From: Intestinimonas sp.
Lineage (GTDB): Bacteria; Bacillota; Clostridia; Oscillospirales; Oscillospiraceae
Assembly (NCBI GenBank): GCA_022653075.1
Contig: JALCSB010000018.1
Location: forward strand, 1 to 35,594
Direction: 5' to 3'
Length of the DNA stretch: 35,594 nucleotides
Shown here: in pieces, positions 6,954 to 14,292 of the stretch
How positions within the stretch are numbered: position 1 is the first letter of the stretch
Layout: every line of letters begins with the position of its first letter
Notes under the pieces: generated by a model
Told to the model about the DNA's origin: nothing
Database searches by the model: none
What the model saw: the letters and a program-made list of their open reading frames with translations, nothing else
Program-made: the position numbers and the translations under genes

Positions 6954-8849
6954 GTGGAAAAGCTGGTGACAAAGAAAACAGTTCGATGCACAGCACTATT
7001 CCTGACGGATGTTCTACTCATTAATTTTTGTGTATTTTTAAGTCTTACAGTCCGCTTTACTCTGGAGGGGACAGCAGTTCCGGTAACATACCTGCAAAAT
7101 GCAATATCTATGGCACCAGCTTTTACTATTTGTACTGTAGCATTGTTTTATTGCTTTCGGTTATACAAAGACCTGTGGGCCTATGCCAGCATTAGCGAGG
7201 CGATCAGAGTCTTTGCGGCAAATGTTGTTGCCCTTCTGATTTATTTTGTTCTTTCTAAAATGTTACACCGCCCGTTGCCAAACAGTTGCTATGTGATGTT
7301 GTTGGTTTTTATTACGGCTTGCACGGAGGGTAATCGCTTTTTTTACCGCATACTTTGTCTACTGCGTAACGAATATCGGAATCGGAGATTGCATAACTGC
7401 AATATCATGCTGATTGGCGCTGGCGAGGCGGGCAGCATGCTGCTGCGCGAAATTAACAGCAGTCAGGAACTGTGTAGGTCCTGTGTTGTCTGTGTTATTG
7501 ATGACGATAAGGCCAAGCAAAACAGATATATTGCCGGCGTTCGGGTTGTGGGCGGCAGAGATGATATTTTAAACGCTGCGAAAGAATATCAGGTGGACCA
7601 GATCATCTTTGCTATCCCATCAGTGTCTGCAGAGGTGCGCAGGCAGGTTCTCGATATCTGTAAGCAGACCAGCTGCACCTTGAAAACAGTACCGGGGATG
7701 TATCAGCTGGTCAATGGTGAAGTAAAACTCTCTAATGTTCGGAGCGTAGAGCTTGCGGACTTGCTGGGCCGGGAGCCGGTCAAACTGGACCTGAAACAAA
7801 TTAGTGGCTGCCTCAGGGGCAGAACGGTGCTGGTGACGGGGGCGGGCGGTTCAATCGGCAGTGAACTGTGCCGCCAGATTGCGGACCGGCATCCTAAATG
7901 CCTGATTTTGCTGGATATTCATGAAAATAATACTTATTACATCCAGAATGAGCTTAAAAGACACTATCCTGATTTAAATGTGGAAGTTCTGATCGGCTCG
8001 ATCCGGGACGTGGACCGGATGGAGTATGTATTCTCCACCTTTCGCCCGGAACTGGTTTATCATGCGGCGGCGCATAAGCATGTGCCTTTAATGGAAAACA
8101 GTCCGAACGAGGCCGTCAAGAACAATGTATTTGGGACGCTCAATGTAGTGCGCATGGCCGACCGATACGGGGCTAAACGGTTTGTAATGATCTCTACGGA
8201 CAAGGCGGTTAATCCCACCAATATCATGGGCGCAACCAAGCGTATTTGTGAAATGATTATCCAGACCTACAACATCCGGTCGAAAACAGAGTATGTTGCC
8301 GTCCGATTTGGCAATGTATTGGGCAGCAGTGGCAGCGTGATCCCGATTTTCCAGAAGCAGATTGAAGAAGGCGGACCTGTAACGGTTACCCATCCGGACA
8401 TCATTCGCTATTTTATGACAATTCCAGAGGCAGTTTCTCTGGTACTCCAAGCGGGTGCGTTTGCGAAGGGCGGGGAGATTTTTATCCTGGATATGGGTGA
8501 GCCGGTCAAGATCCTGACACTGGCTGAAAACATGATTCGCCTGTCAGGGCTGGTACCGGGGAAGGATATCCAGATCGAGTTCTGCGGGTTACGGCCCGGT
8601 GAGAAAATGCAGGAGGAACTACTTATGGCCGAGGAAGGATTATCTGCGACGGAAAATCAGCAGATCTATGTCGGAAGGCCGCTGGATATTAATGAAAGGC
8701 GGCTGTACCGACAACTTGACCACCTGCAAAAGGTCATGCCGAATGAAGATGTGGATATTCGGGAGATCATTAAAAAGATCGTCCCCACCTACCAGCCAAG
8801 TGAGCAGAGTATGGCGGTACCCGCTAATCAGGCTTCAGCCTCCGCATGA
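6954..8849 (+). CDS. FlaA1/CapD-type membrane NDP-sugar 4,6-dehydratase
   Basis: This 631-residue polysaccharide biosynthesis protein has four membrane helices (about 12-32, 46-66, 78-98 and 104-122). A CoA-binding-like Rossmann region (IGAGEAGSMLLRE, about 152-164) and a C-terminal SDR domain follow, with VTGAGGSIGSELCRQ (NAD-binding GxxGxxG, about 295-309). The catalytic segment is STDKAVNPTNIMGATKR, in which Met stands where many SDR enzymes have Tyr, as known for the long PglF-like subgroup. The likely reaction is 4,6-dehydration of UDP-GlcNAc to start a modified amino sugar such as bacillosamine. Translation starts at GTG 6954 behind GGGAGTGA; no in-frame ATG lies just upstream. It is the last gene of the operon, ended by the hairpin at 8863-8900. 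Confidence 0.9.
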   Translation: MEKLVTKKTVRCTALFLTDVLLINFCVFLSLTVRFTLEGTAVPVTYLQNAISMAPAFTICTVALFYCFRLYKDLWAYASISEAIRVFAANVVALLIYFVLSKMLHRPLPNSCYVMLLVFITACTEGNRFFYRILCLLRNEYRNRRLHNCNIMLIGAGEAGSMLLREINSSQELCRSCVVCVIDDDKAKQNRYIAGVRVVGGRDDILNAAKEYQVDQIIFAIPSVSAEVRRQVLDICKQTSCTLKTVPGMYQLVNGEVKLSNVRSVELADLLGREPVKLDLKQISGCLRGRTVLVTGAGGSIGSELCRQIADRHPKCLILLDIHENNTYYIQNELKRHYPDLNVEVLIGSIRDVDRMEYVFSTFRPELVYHAAAHKHVPLMENSPNEAVKNNVFGTLNVVRMADRYGAKRFVMISTDKAVNPTNIMGATKRICEMIIQTYNIRSKTEYVAVRFGNVLGSSGSVIPIFQKQIEEGGPVTVTHPDIIRYFMTIPEAVSLVLQAGAFAKGGEIFILDMGEPVKILTLAENMIRLSGLVPGKDIQIEFCGLRPGEKMQEELLMAEEGLSATENQQIYVGRPLDINERRLYRQLDHLQKVMPNEDVDIREIIKKIVPTYQPSEQSMAVPANQASASA

Positions 8850-8862
8850 CGGAAAACAGCAT

Positions 8863-8900
8863 AAAAAGATGGCAGGCATAAAAATGCCTGCCATCTTTTT
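8863..8900. terminator. Bidirectional intrinsic terminator
   Basis: A perfect 16-base stem (8863-8878 with 8885-8900), AAAAAGATGGCAGGCA and its complement, closes on TAAAAA. A/T runs at both ends allow it to stop the operon from the left and the radical SAM gene from the right. Confidence 0.92.
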
Positions 8901-8942
8901 ATCGCCTCATTCAATAGGTACGGCTGAACCGATTGCTTTTAA

Positions 8943-9818
8943 TTACAAAGCGCGGTACTGCTCGCTGCGAAGGTGAAGCAGACCAGCGCGGGCTTTCTCC
9001 AGAAGGTCCAGCAGGGCAGGAATATCTTCATCCAGTGTACCGCGAAGATTGAGGTAGTTAGAAGCGTGATTGGAGCGGAATACACTGCCGGGACTGCTCA
9101 GATTCTGAAGCAGCAGACGGGTTTCATCCAGTACCTCCATGGGTGACAGAGGCTGAAACATGCCGCTGTCCCGGGCTACGGTCATAGGAGTCCCCGGGTG
9201 GAACATCAGGGTTAGAAGTCCGATATACTCCGGATGCATGGCCGAGAGCACCCGCCCAGTCTGTTCGGCATGCTCCCTCCAGAGTGCCTGCCCCCCCAAA
9301 CCACTGATGGCGGTTACGGACAACTCGATTCCCGCTTCATGCACAGCATGAGCGCAGCGAATCATTTCTTCCGTTGTAACGCCCTTTTCCACTTGACGAA
9401 GCACAGTGTCACTACCTGATTCCAAGCCGAGATATACCATAGTCAGTCCGGCCTTCCGCAGGGCGGTCAGTTCGTCCGGCGTTTTCGTTAGGATGCTCTC
9501 CGGAGAAGCGTAGCAAGTAACCCGCTGACAGTCCGGATAAGTTTTTCGGATGTGGGAGAGAATCTCCAACTGCTGTTCCGTCCGCCGGATAAGTGCATCC
9601 CCGTCGGCCAGAAAGAGGCGGGGCGCTGGACCTGCCCATGGGCGGGCAGCATCAAGGTCTGCCAGTACATCCGCAACCGGACGGATACGGAACCGCTTAT
9701 CCCGGTACATGGTGCAGAAGGTGCAGCGGTTATGGCTGCATCCGATGGTATCTTGAATAATGAGGCTGTTTGCCTCGCTGGGCGGACGGTAGACATCGCC
9801 CTCATAAAATGGAAACAT
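8943..9818 (-). CDS. Radical SAM protein of unknown substrate
   Basis: This 291-residue protein has the cluster motif GCSHNRCTFC (C27, C32, C35), spaced CX4CX2C rather than the textbook CX3CX2C. TMYRDKRFRIRP follows, a sequence typical of a COG1032-like clostridial family. A barrel-like core contains YLGLESGSD (SAM-binding GGE-like strand region) and ISGLGG. The Cys triplet would bind a [4Fe-4S] cluster that cleaves S-adenosylmethionine to a 5'-deoxyadenosyl radical. No SPASM or B12 domain is seen. The substrate is unknown, and neither neighbour hints at one. AAGGAGGG lies before the ATG, and its own promoter is at 9861-9889. Confidence 0.88.
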   Translation of the reverse strand: MFPFYEGDVYRPPSEANSLIIQDTIGCSHNRCTFCTMYRDKRFRIRPVADVLADLDAARPWAGPAPRLFLADGDALIRRTEQQLEILSHIRKTYPDCQRVTCYASPESILTKTPDELTALRKAGLTMVYLGLESGSDTVLRQVEKGVTTEEMIRCAHAVHEAGIELSVTAISGLGGQALWREHAEQTGRVLSAMHPEYIGLLTLMFHPGTPMTVARDSGMFQPLSPMEVLDETRLLLQNLSSPGSVFRSNHASNYLNLRGTLDEDIPALLDLLEKARAGLLHLRSEQYRAL

Positions 9819-9860
9819 TAAATTGGCCCTCCTTGCCAGCTTAGAATATGCTTTGCGAAA

Positions 9861-9889
9861 AGTATATCAGATGATGTTCAGACTGGCAA
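9861..9889 (-). promoter_or_regulatory. Promoter of the radical SAM gene
   Basis: On the minus strand TTGCCA (9884-9889), a 17-base spacer and TATACT (9861-9866). The -35 sits in one arm of an 8-base inverted repeat (CTTGCCAG at 9832-9839 and CTGGCAAG at 9883-9890) that spans the predicted start of transcription. Confidence 0.55.
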
Positions 9890-9901
9890 GCTGTAAAGTG
9901 C

Positions 9902-10747
9902 TTATTCCAAGTTCATCCTGCGTTTCCGCGCGGCGGAATAGGCCAGCTTTTCGGCCAGTGCCGCCGGGTCACCCGATTCCAGCACCATGCGGTAAGCATG
10001 GAGATTTTCCTCCAGATGGCGAATTACGGTACTGAGTGCACCCCGGTTCATGGAGAACAGTTCGGTCCACAGGGGAACATCCAGTGCTGCCACGCGGGTG
10101 CAGTCCCGAAAAGAGCCGCCCTCAAAACCCCGGCAGGTAAATAGGTCTGGGTCATCGCAAACAGCCACCGCCATGATATGCATGGCCTGACTGGTATAGG
10201 CGATGATGTTGTCATGCTGTTCCACCGTGGTTTTTACCACGTCCCGGCAGCCGATATGGGCGGCAATACGTGCCATCAGCGCAAGGTGCTCCGGCGTACT
10301 GGTAGGGCGGGGCGTAAGGATGTAGTGTGCCTCATGAAACAGTGTACCGTCCGCATGAGTAATGCCTGAGGTCTCCTTCCCAGCCATAGGGTGTCCCCCG
10401 ATAAAATCCACGGAGTCCGGTAGGACGGAGGAACCTCTTACAATGGCCGTTTTAATGCCACAGACGTCCGTAACAAGGCAGCCGGGGCGGAATCCGTCCC
10501 GATGGGCTGACATAAAATCCACGATGCCACGGGGGTGCAGGCAAAGAAACACCAAATCCGCCTGCGCAACGGCGGTCTCGGCGTCATCGGTTACGCGGTC
10601 CGCAACATGGTGCTTCCGGGCAAAGGACAAGGTGGTGGGGTCACGATCTACACCTACAATTTCATAGTTCTCAAAACCCTGCAAAGCAATGGCCATGGAG
10701 CCTCCAATTAGACCAAGGCCGATCAGTGCGATAGACGGATTCATCAT
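9902..10747 (-). CDS. tyrA: Prephenate dehydrogenase
   Basis: This enzyme of 281 residues would oxidatively decarboxylate prephenate to 4-hydroxyphenylpyruvate with NAD(P)+, committing chorismate to tyrosine. The N-terminal Rossmann motif ALIGLGLIGGSMA, HPMAGKETSGITHADGTLF (substrate-site region with the conserved His) and GGSFRDCTR are all present. There is no C-terminal ACT domain, so tyrosine feedback would not act through such a domain. Two adjacent ATG codons are possible starts (10747 and 10744), 5 and 8 bases after GGGAGG. The gene lies 33 bases downstream of DAHP synthase in the same unit, so both steps would fall under the Tyr-leader attenuator. No terminator is visible after it; read-through into the radical SAM gene is possible. 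Confidence 0.93.
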   Translation of the reverse strand: MMNPSIALIGLGLIGGSMAIALQGFENYEIVGVDRDPTTLSFARKHHVADRVTDDAETAVAQADLVFLCLHPRGIVDFMSAHRDGFRPGCLVTDVCGIKTAIVRGSSVLPDSVDFIGGHPMAGKETSGITHADGTLFHEAHYILTPRPTSTPEHLALMARIAAHIGCRDVVKTTVEQHDNIIAYTSQAMHIMAVAVCDDPDLFTCRGFEGGSFRDCTRVAALDVPLWTELFSMNRGALSTVIRHLEENLHAYRMVLESGDPAALAEKLAYSAARKRRMNLE

Positions 10748-10780
10748 AAAAACCTCCCAGACGAAAAATAGTACGGCGGA

Positions 10781-11797
10781 TTACAAGCTGCGGTCCACGC
10801 ATGAGGCGATAGTGTCCAACTTGCCCATCAGCGTGTCAAACTGAGCGGGTGTGATGGACTGCGCACCGTCGCACAAGGCATTTTTGGGATCGTTATGGAC
10901 CTCAATGATCAGGCCGTCCGCACCGGCAGCCACTGCTGCCATGCTCATACGCTCTACCATCCAGGCCTTTCCACAGGCGTGGGAGGGGTCCACCACAACA
11001 GGGAGATGGGACAGCCGTTTGACCGCTAGTACGGCGGACAGGTCCAGAGTGTTGCGGGTAAAGGTCTCAAACGTACGGATACCCCGTTCGCAGAGAATAA
11101 CCTTGCTGTTGCCGCCCGCCATAATGTACTCGGCGGACATCAGCCATTCTTCAATGGTGGAGGACATGCCGCGTTTGAGAAGAATGGGCTTACTGGTTTT
11201 ACCGAGCTGCTTGAGCAGATCAAAATTCTGCATGTTGCGTGCACCAACCTGAATGACATCCACGCACATTTCAAACATTTCAATGTTGTCGGTGGACATG
11301 ATCTCCGTAACAATGGGCAAACCGGTGGCTGCTTTGGCCTCCTGAAGCAGACGAATACCGTTGTTACCCATACCCTGGAACGAGTAAGGAGAGGTGCGCG
11401 GCTTGAACGCGCCGCCCCGCAGGGCTACTGCGCCGCTCTTTTTTACCGCTTCCGCCACACCTATGATTTGCTCTTCATTCTCCACCGAGCAGGGGCCGGC
11501 GATAACCGCCAGACGGTTTCCACCGATGGTGACACCGCCATCCAAATCAATAACGGTGTCATCCGGGTGATACTTCCGGTTGGCCTTTTTATAAGGCTCC
11601 GTTACCCGCATGACCCGCTCAACGCCAGGTAGAAGTGATACTTTTTCCTGGTCGACATTCGCGGCGTTGCCCTCAGCGCCCAGAATGGTGGTTTCGGAGC
11701 CTTTGGACACCATAACCTTAACGCCGCCCTCCTCCATGGTCCGGATAGCAGTTTGCAACTGTTCAGGGGTAAAACCCGGCTTCATAACAACGACCAT
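10781..11797 (-). CDS. aroF: 3-deoxy-7-phosphoheptulonate (DAHP) synthase, type I-beta with N-terminal regulatory domain
   Basis: This enzyme joins phosphoenolpyruvate and erythrose-4-phosphate in the first step of the shikimate pathway. The 338-residue protein has the Thermotoga-like layout. A ferredoxin-like regulatory domain comes first (about 1-70, MVVVMKPGFTPEQLQTAIR). The barrel follows with AGPCSVE, LRGGAFKPRTSPYSFQG, GARNMQNFDLL, LLKRGM, LCERGIRTFE and VDPSHACG. In relatives the N-terminal domain binds Tyr/Phe for feedback inhibition. The start at 11797 is chosen for AAAGGATC upstream and for alignment with the family start; a longer open frame upstream covers the leader and terminator and is not coding. 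Expression is probably set by the Tyr-rich leader (11907-11984) and the terminator (11832-11876). Confidence 0.95.
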   Translation of the reverse strand: MVVVMKPGFTPEQLQTAIRTMEEGGVKVMVSKGSETTILGAEGNAANVDQEKVSLLPGVERVMRVTEPYKKANRKYHPDDTVIDLDGGVTIGGNRLAVIAGPCSVENEEQIIGVAEAVKKSGAVALRGGAFKPRTSPYSFQGMGNNGIRLLQEAKAATGLPIVTEIMSTDNIEMFEMCVDVIQVGARNMQNFDLLKQLGKTSKPILLKRGMSSTIEEWLMSAEYIMAGGNSKVILCERGIRTFETFTRNTLDLSAVLAVKRLSHLPVVVDPSHACGKAWMVERMSMAAVAAGADGLIIEVHNDPKNALCDGAQSITPAQFDTLMGKLDTIASCVDRSL

Positions 11798-11831
11798 ATT
11801 ATTCAGATCCTTTCCCATATAAACAAATTCA

Positions 11832-11876
11832 GAAAATAAAAAAGACCGCGGCAACCCAAATCGGGTTGCCGCGGTC
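11832..11876 (-). terminator. Attenuator terminator upstream of aroF-tyrA
   Basis: On the minus strand a perfect 14-base stem, GACCGCGGCAACCC with its complement (11863-11876 and 11844-11857), has a 5-base loop and leads into a T-rich run. It stands between the leader-peptide stop and the aroF start, inside the transcript, so it must be bypassed for aroF and tyrA to be expressed. Confidence 0.9.
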
Positions 11877-11906
11877 CGGATATGAGATCCTCCCGTGGTC
11901 GACCGG

Positions 11907-11984
11907 TCATGGGTAGCACAAATTGCCGTTACCGGAATAGCAGTAACGGTAATAGCGGTATCCCAGACCAAAGACCAGACGCAT
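11907..11984 (-). CDS. Tyr-rich leader peptide of the aroF-tyrA operon
   Basis: The frame has 25 codons and begins at an ATG preceded by AAAGGAAG seven bases upstream. Its core reads GYRYYRYCYSGNG, and it ends CYP before TGA. Six of 25 residues are Tyr (9, 11, 12, 14, 16, 24), five of them within eight codons. A promoter just upstream leaves a leader of only about 18 bases, so translation starts almost at the 5' end. A strong terminator lies about 30 bases past the stop, and the operon makes tyrosine. This is the layout of ribosome-mediated attenuation, with the ribosome stalling at Tyr codons when charged tRNA-Tyr is scarce. A hairpin (CCGTTAC/GTAACGG, 11926-11949) overlaps the Tyr codons. 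I could not find a convincing antiterminator. Confidence 0.8.
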   Translation of the reverse strand: MRLVFGLGYRYYRYCYSGNGNLCYP

Positions 11985-12008
11985 GGATCCACTTCCTTTC
12001 TGACAGGT

Positions 12009-12037
12009 ACTTTAACACTTTTTTGTACTAAAGTCAA
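12009..12037 (-). promoter_or_regulatory. Promoter of the Tyr leader-aroF-tyrA operon
   Basis: On the minus strand TTGACT (12032-12037), a 17-base spacer and TAAAGT (12009-12014). The predicted start near 12002 places the leader ribosome site within the first few transcribed bases. Confidence 0.65.
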
Positions 12038-12079
12038 GAGGCAATTATTATACTCCAAACGCGCTTTGCCAGATTTTTC

Positions 12080-12108
12080 TTGCAACCGGGTGGAGATCGT
12101 GTTACTAT
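12080..12108 (+). promoter_or_regulatory. Promoter of the Rrf2 regulator gene
   Basis: TTGCAA (12080-12085), a 17-base spacer and TACTAT (12103-12108), giving a leader of about 57 bases before the GTG at 12172. It is divergent from the aro promoter 43 bases away. Confidence 0.5.
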
Positions 12109-12171
12109 TATGTAAAATATGACGTAAAACGCACGAAATAAGGCTGAAATATTCAAAAGGGGAGTGGGTTT

Positions 12172-12585
12172 GTGCGTATTTCGACAAAGGGACGGTATGC
12201 GCTTCGACTGATGCTTGACCTAGCCATGCAGAAGAGTGAACAGCCGGTTCCGCTGCGGGGCGTGGCCCACCGGCAAGGCATATCAGGAAAATATTTAGAG
12301 CAGATTGTGACCCAGCTCACGCGGTCCAGGCTGTTGCGTAGCGTACGTGGTGCCGGCGGCGGTTACTGCCTGACCAAAAATCCTGAGGACTACACGGTGG
12401 GAGAGATTATCCGTACCATGGAGGGAAGTCTCGCGCCGGTTAATTGTGTGAATGAGGGCTGTTGTCGTGCAGATAACTGTGCCACGCGAGAGATCTGGAC
12501 CCGGGTAGAGGAGGCGGTTTCCTCCGTGTTGGACCATGTGACGCTCGAGGAGTTGGCACGGCGTCAATCGGAAAGGGATATTTAA
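12172..12585 (+). CDS. Rrf2-family, IscR-like transcriptional regulator
   Basis: This 137-residue winged-helix regulator opens with MRISTKGRYALRLMLDLA and has a recognition region GISGKYLEQIVTQL followed by VRGAGGGYCL. Its cysteines C92, C97/C98 and C103 (NCVNEGCCRADNC) sit almost exactly where IscR of Escherichia coli carries its [2Fe-2S] ligands, so it probably senses Fe-S status. Translation starts at GTG 12172 behind AAAGGGGAG. The gene stands directly before iscS-iscU, whose promoter holds a perfect inverted repeat over the -10, so repression of iscSU is the simplest hypothesis. Rrf2 relatives without a cluster (CymR) control cysteine genes, and the nearby metNIQ-cysK genes keep that alternative open. 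Confidence 0.9.
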   Translation: MRISTKGRYALRLMLDLAMQKSEQPVPLRGVAHRQGISGKYLEQIVTQLTRSRLLRSVRGAGGGYCLTKNPEDYTVGEIIRTMEGSLAPVNCVNEGCCRADNCATREIWTRVEEAVSSVLDHVTLEELARRQSERDI

Positions 12586-12594
12586 AAATCATTC

Positions 12595-12623
12595 TTGACA
12601 AGGAGGATTTTTATAGCTATAAT
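12595..12623 (+). promoter_or_regulatory. Consensus SigA promoter of iscS-iscU
   Basis: TTGACA (12595-12600), a 17-base spacer and TATAAT (12618-12623): both hexamers are perfect. A promoter this strong in front of housekeeping genes implies repression, matching the inverted repeat over its -10 (12618-12648). Confidence 0.88.
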
Positions 12624-12648
12624 TCATAGTAGTCACATAGGAATTATA
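12618..12648. promoter_or_regulatory. Candidate Rrf2 operator over the iscS promoter
   Basis: A perfect 8-base inverted repeat, TATAATTC (12618-12625) and GAATTATA (12641-12648), has a 15-base spacer. The left arm includes the -10 box, and the centre falls just past the predicted start of transcription. Half-site centres are 23 bases apart, about two helical turns, which suits a dimeric regulator. Assignment to the adjacent Rrf2 protein is inference. Confidence 0.5.
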
Positions 12649-12681
12649 TAATTAAAAAGCGTAGAAAGGAAGTAAGCGTTT

Positions 12682-13842
12682 ATGGCGAAATTTATATACG
12701 CAGACAATGCAGCTACCACAAAACTCTCTTCTCAAGCGTTGGAGGCTATGATGCCGTTTCTGGAGAACGCATATGGTAATCCTTCCAGCTTATACCGCTT
12801 TGGCCAGGAAGCTAAAACGGCGTTGGAGCAGGCTAGGGCCGACATGGCGTCTTGTCTGAACGCTCAGTCAGGAGAGATTTTTTTCACCTCCGGTGGTACG
12901 GAGAGCGACAACTGGGCCATCCGCGGAGTCGCGCAGGCGTTAGGAAAAAAGGGCAGGCATATCATTACTTCCTCCATTGAGCATCATGCCGTGATGCATA
13001 CACTTCAGCAGTTGGAGCGGGAGGGGTATTCCGTCACCTGGCTTCCGGTGGACGGGGAAGGCCGCGTAAACCCTGACGAGGTAAAGAAGGCTATCCGGCC
13101 CGACACCATTCTTATTACGATTATGGCGGCGAATAATGAAATTGGTACCATTGAACCCGTGGCGAAGATTGGCGCCATCGCCCACGAGGCCGGTGTACTG
13201 TTCCACACCGACGCAGTGCAGGCTACAGGCCATATTCCAGTGGATGTAGAGACGTGGAACGTGGACCTGCTCTCCCTCTCTGGGCATAAATTCCATGGTC
13301 CCCACGGTACGGGTGCCCTGTATGTCCGCAAGGGCACCCGTTTGGCCCCCCTTATTCTGGGCGGCGGACAGGAGAAGGGGAAACGCTCGGGTACGGAGAA
13401 TGTAGCCGGCTGTGTTGGTATGGCGGCCGCACTAAAAGAGGCGGTGGCCGAGATGCCGGCCGAGAGCCGCCGGCTGACCGCTTTGCGGGACAAGCTCATC
13501 AACGGGCTGCTCGCCCTTCCCCGCTCCCGACGCACCGGCCCGTCCAAAAATCGGCTGCCCGGCACGGCTTCTCTTGTTTTTGAGTGCGTTGAGGGTGAGT
13601 CTATGGTTCTCCAACTGGATGCCCGTGGGATTTGCGCTTCCTCCGGTTCCGCCTGCTCGTCCGCTTCTCTGGAGCCTTCTCATGTACTTCTGGCCATTGG
13701 ACTACCCCAAGAGATTGCACATGGCTCCGTCCGCCTGTCCTTAGGTAGAGACACTACGGAAAAAGACGTGGATGATATCATTGAAAATCTGACTGCCGTG
13801 GTGAACAATCTGCGTGCCATGTCCCCCATCTGGGCGGCATGA
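12682..13842 (+). CDS. iscS: Cysteine desulfurase
   Basis: This 386-residue PLP enzyme would take sulfur from cysteine, release alanine and pass the persulfide to IscU or other acceptors. Landmarks are YADNAATT (7-13), EIFFTSGGTESDNWAI, the H/D pair in HTDAVQATGH, the PLP lysine K203 in SLSGHKFHGPHGTG, RSGTEN, and the persulfide-forming C325 in ASSGSACSS. The gene starts at ATG 12682 behind GAAAGGAAG and is followed 15 bases later by iscU. No second desulfurase or dedicated partner is seen in the window, so it may also serve tRNA thiolation. Confidence 0.95.
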   Translation: MAKFIYADNAATTKLSSQALEAMMPFLENAYGNPSSLYRFGQEAKTALEQARADMASCLNAQSGEIFFTSGGTESDNWAIRGVAQALGKKGRHIITSSIEHHAVMHTLQQLEREGYSVTWLPVDGEGRVNPDEVKKAIRPDTILITIMAANNEIGTIEPVAKIGAIAHEAGVLFHTDAVQATGHIPVDVETWNVDLLSLSGHKFHGPHGTGALYVRKGTRLAPLILGGGQEKGKRSGTENVAGCVGMAAALKEAVAEMPAESRRLTALRDKLINGLLALPRSRRTGPSKNRLPGTASLVFECVEGESMVLQLDARGICASSGSACSSASLEPSHVLLAIGLPQEIAHGSVRLSLGRDTTEKDVDDIIENLTAVVNNLRAMSPIWAA

Positions 13843-13857
13843 GAAAGGAGAAGGGAT

Positions 13858-14289
13858 ATGTTGTATTCTGATAAAGTTATGGATCATTTCTCCAACCCCC
13901 GCAACGTGGGCGAGGTAGAAAACGCCAACGCTGTTGGACAAGTGGGCAATCCTGTCTGCGGCGATATCATGAAGATTACCATGCGTATTCAAGATAATGT
14001 CATTAAGGATGTAAAATTCAAGACCTTTGGCTGCGGCGCTGCCGTGGCGACCTCTTCCATGGCTACTGAAATGGTAAAAGGAAAGACGGTCGGAGATGCC
14101 CTCAAGCTCACCAATGCGGCGGTGGCGCAGGCATTGGATGGCTTACCGCCACAGAAGCTGCACTGTTCCGTGCTGGCGGAAGAGGCGGTTAAAGCCGCAC
14201 TGACCGACTACTATACCCGGCAGGGCATCGACCCCGTTCCAATTATGGGAGAGCAGTGCCCCCACGATTGTTCCTGCTGTTCGGGCTAA
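13858..14289 (+). CDS. iscU: IscU/NifU-type Fe-S cluster scaffold
   Basis: This 143-residue scaffold carries the three cluster-binding cysteines in their usual settings: C34 in NPVCGD (with D36), C59 in FGCGAA and C103 in LHCSVLAEE. It would receive sulfur from IscS and iron, assemble a [2Fe-2S] cluster and hand it on. Beyond the normal end it has a short tail with four more cysteines, CPHDCSCCSG. The tail could be a metal or thiol site, and I cannot say more. The gene lies 15 bases after iscS behind AAGGAGAAGGG, and transcription ends at the hairpin 14293-14357. Confidence 0.95.
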   Translation: MLYSDKVMDHFSNPRNVGEVENANAVGQVGNPVCGDIMKITMRIQDNVIKDVKFKTFGCGAAVATSSMATEMVKGKTVGDALKLTNAAVAQALDGLPPQKLHCSVLAEEAVKAALTDYYTRQGIDPVPIMGEQCPHDCSCCSG

Positions 14290-14292
14290 ACA

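Noticed and set aside
11832-12002. T-box riboswitch upstream of aroF
   Set aside because: The terminator arm reads GGACCGCGG, faintly like the T-box core TGGNACCGCG, and T-boxes are usual for such genes. The leader is only about 125 bases before the terminator, starts directly with a ribosome site, and leaves no room for Stem I with a specifier loop. A covariance-model search would settle it.
11798-12187. N-terminal extension of DAHP synthase (open frame to 12187)
   Set aside because: The extended frame passes through the leader peptide, the terminator hairpin and the promoter, and has no family similarity. The enzyme start at 11797 matches the family N-terminus.
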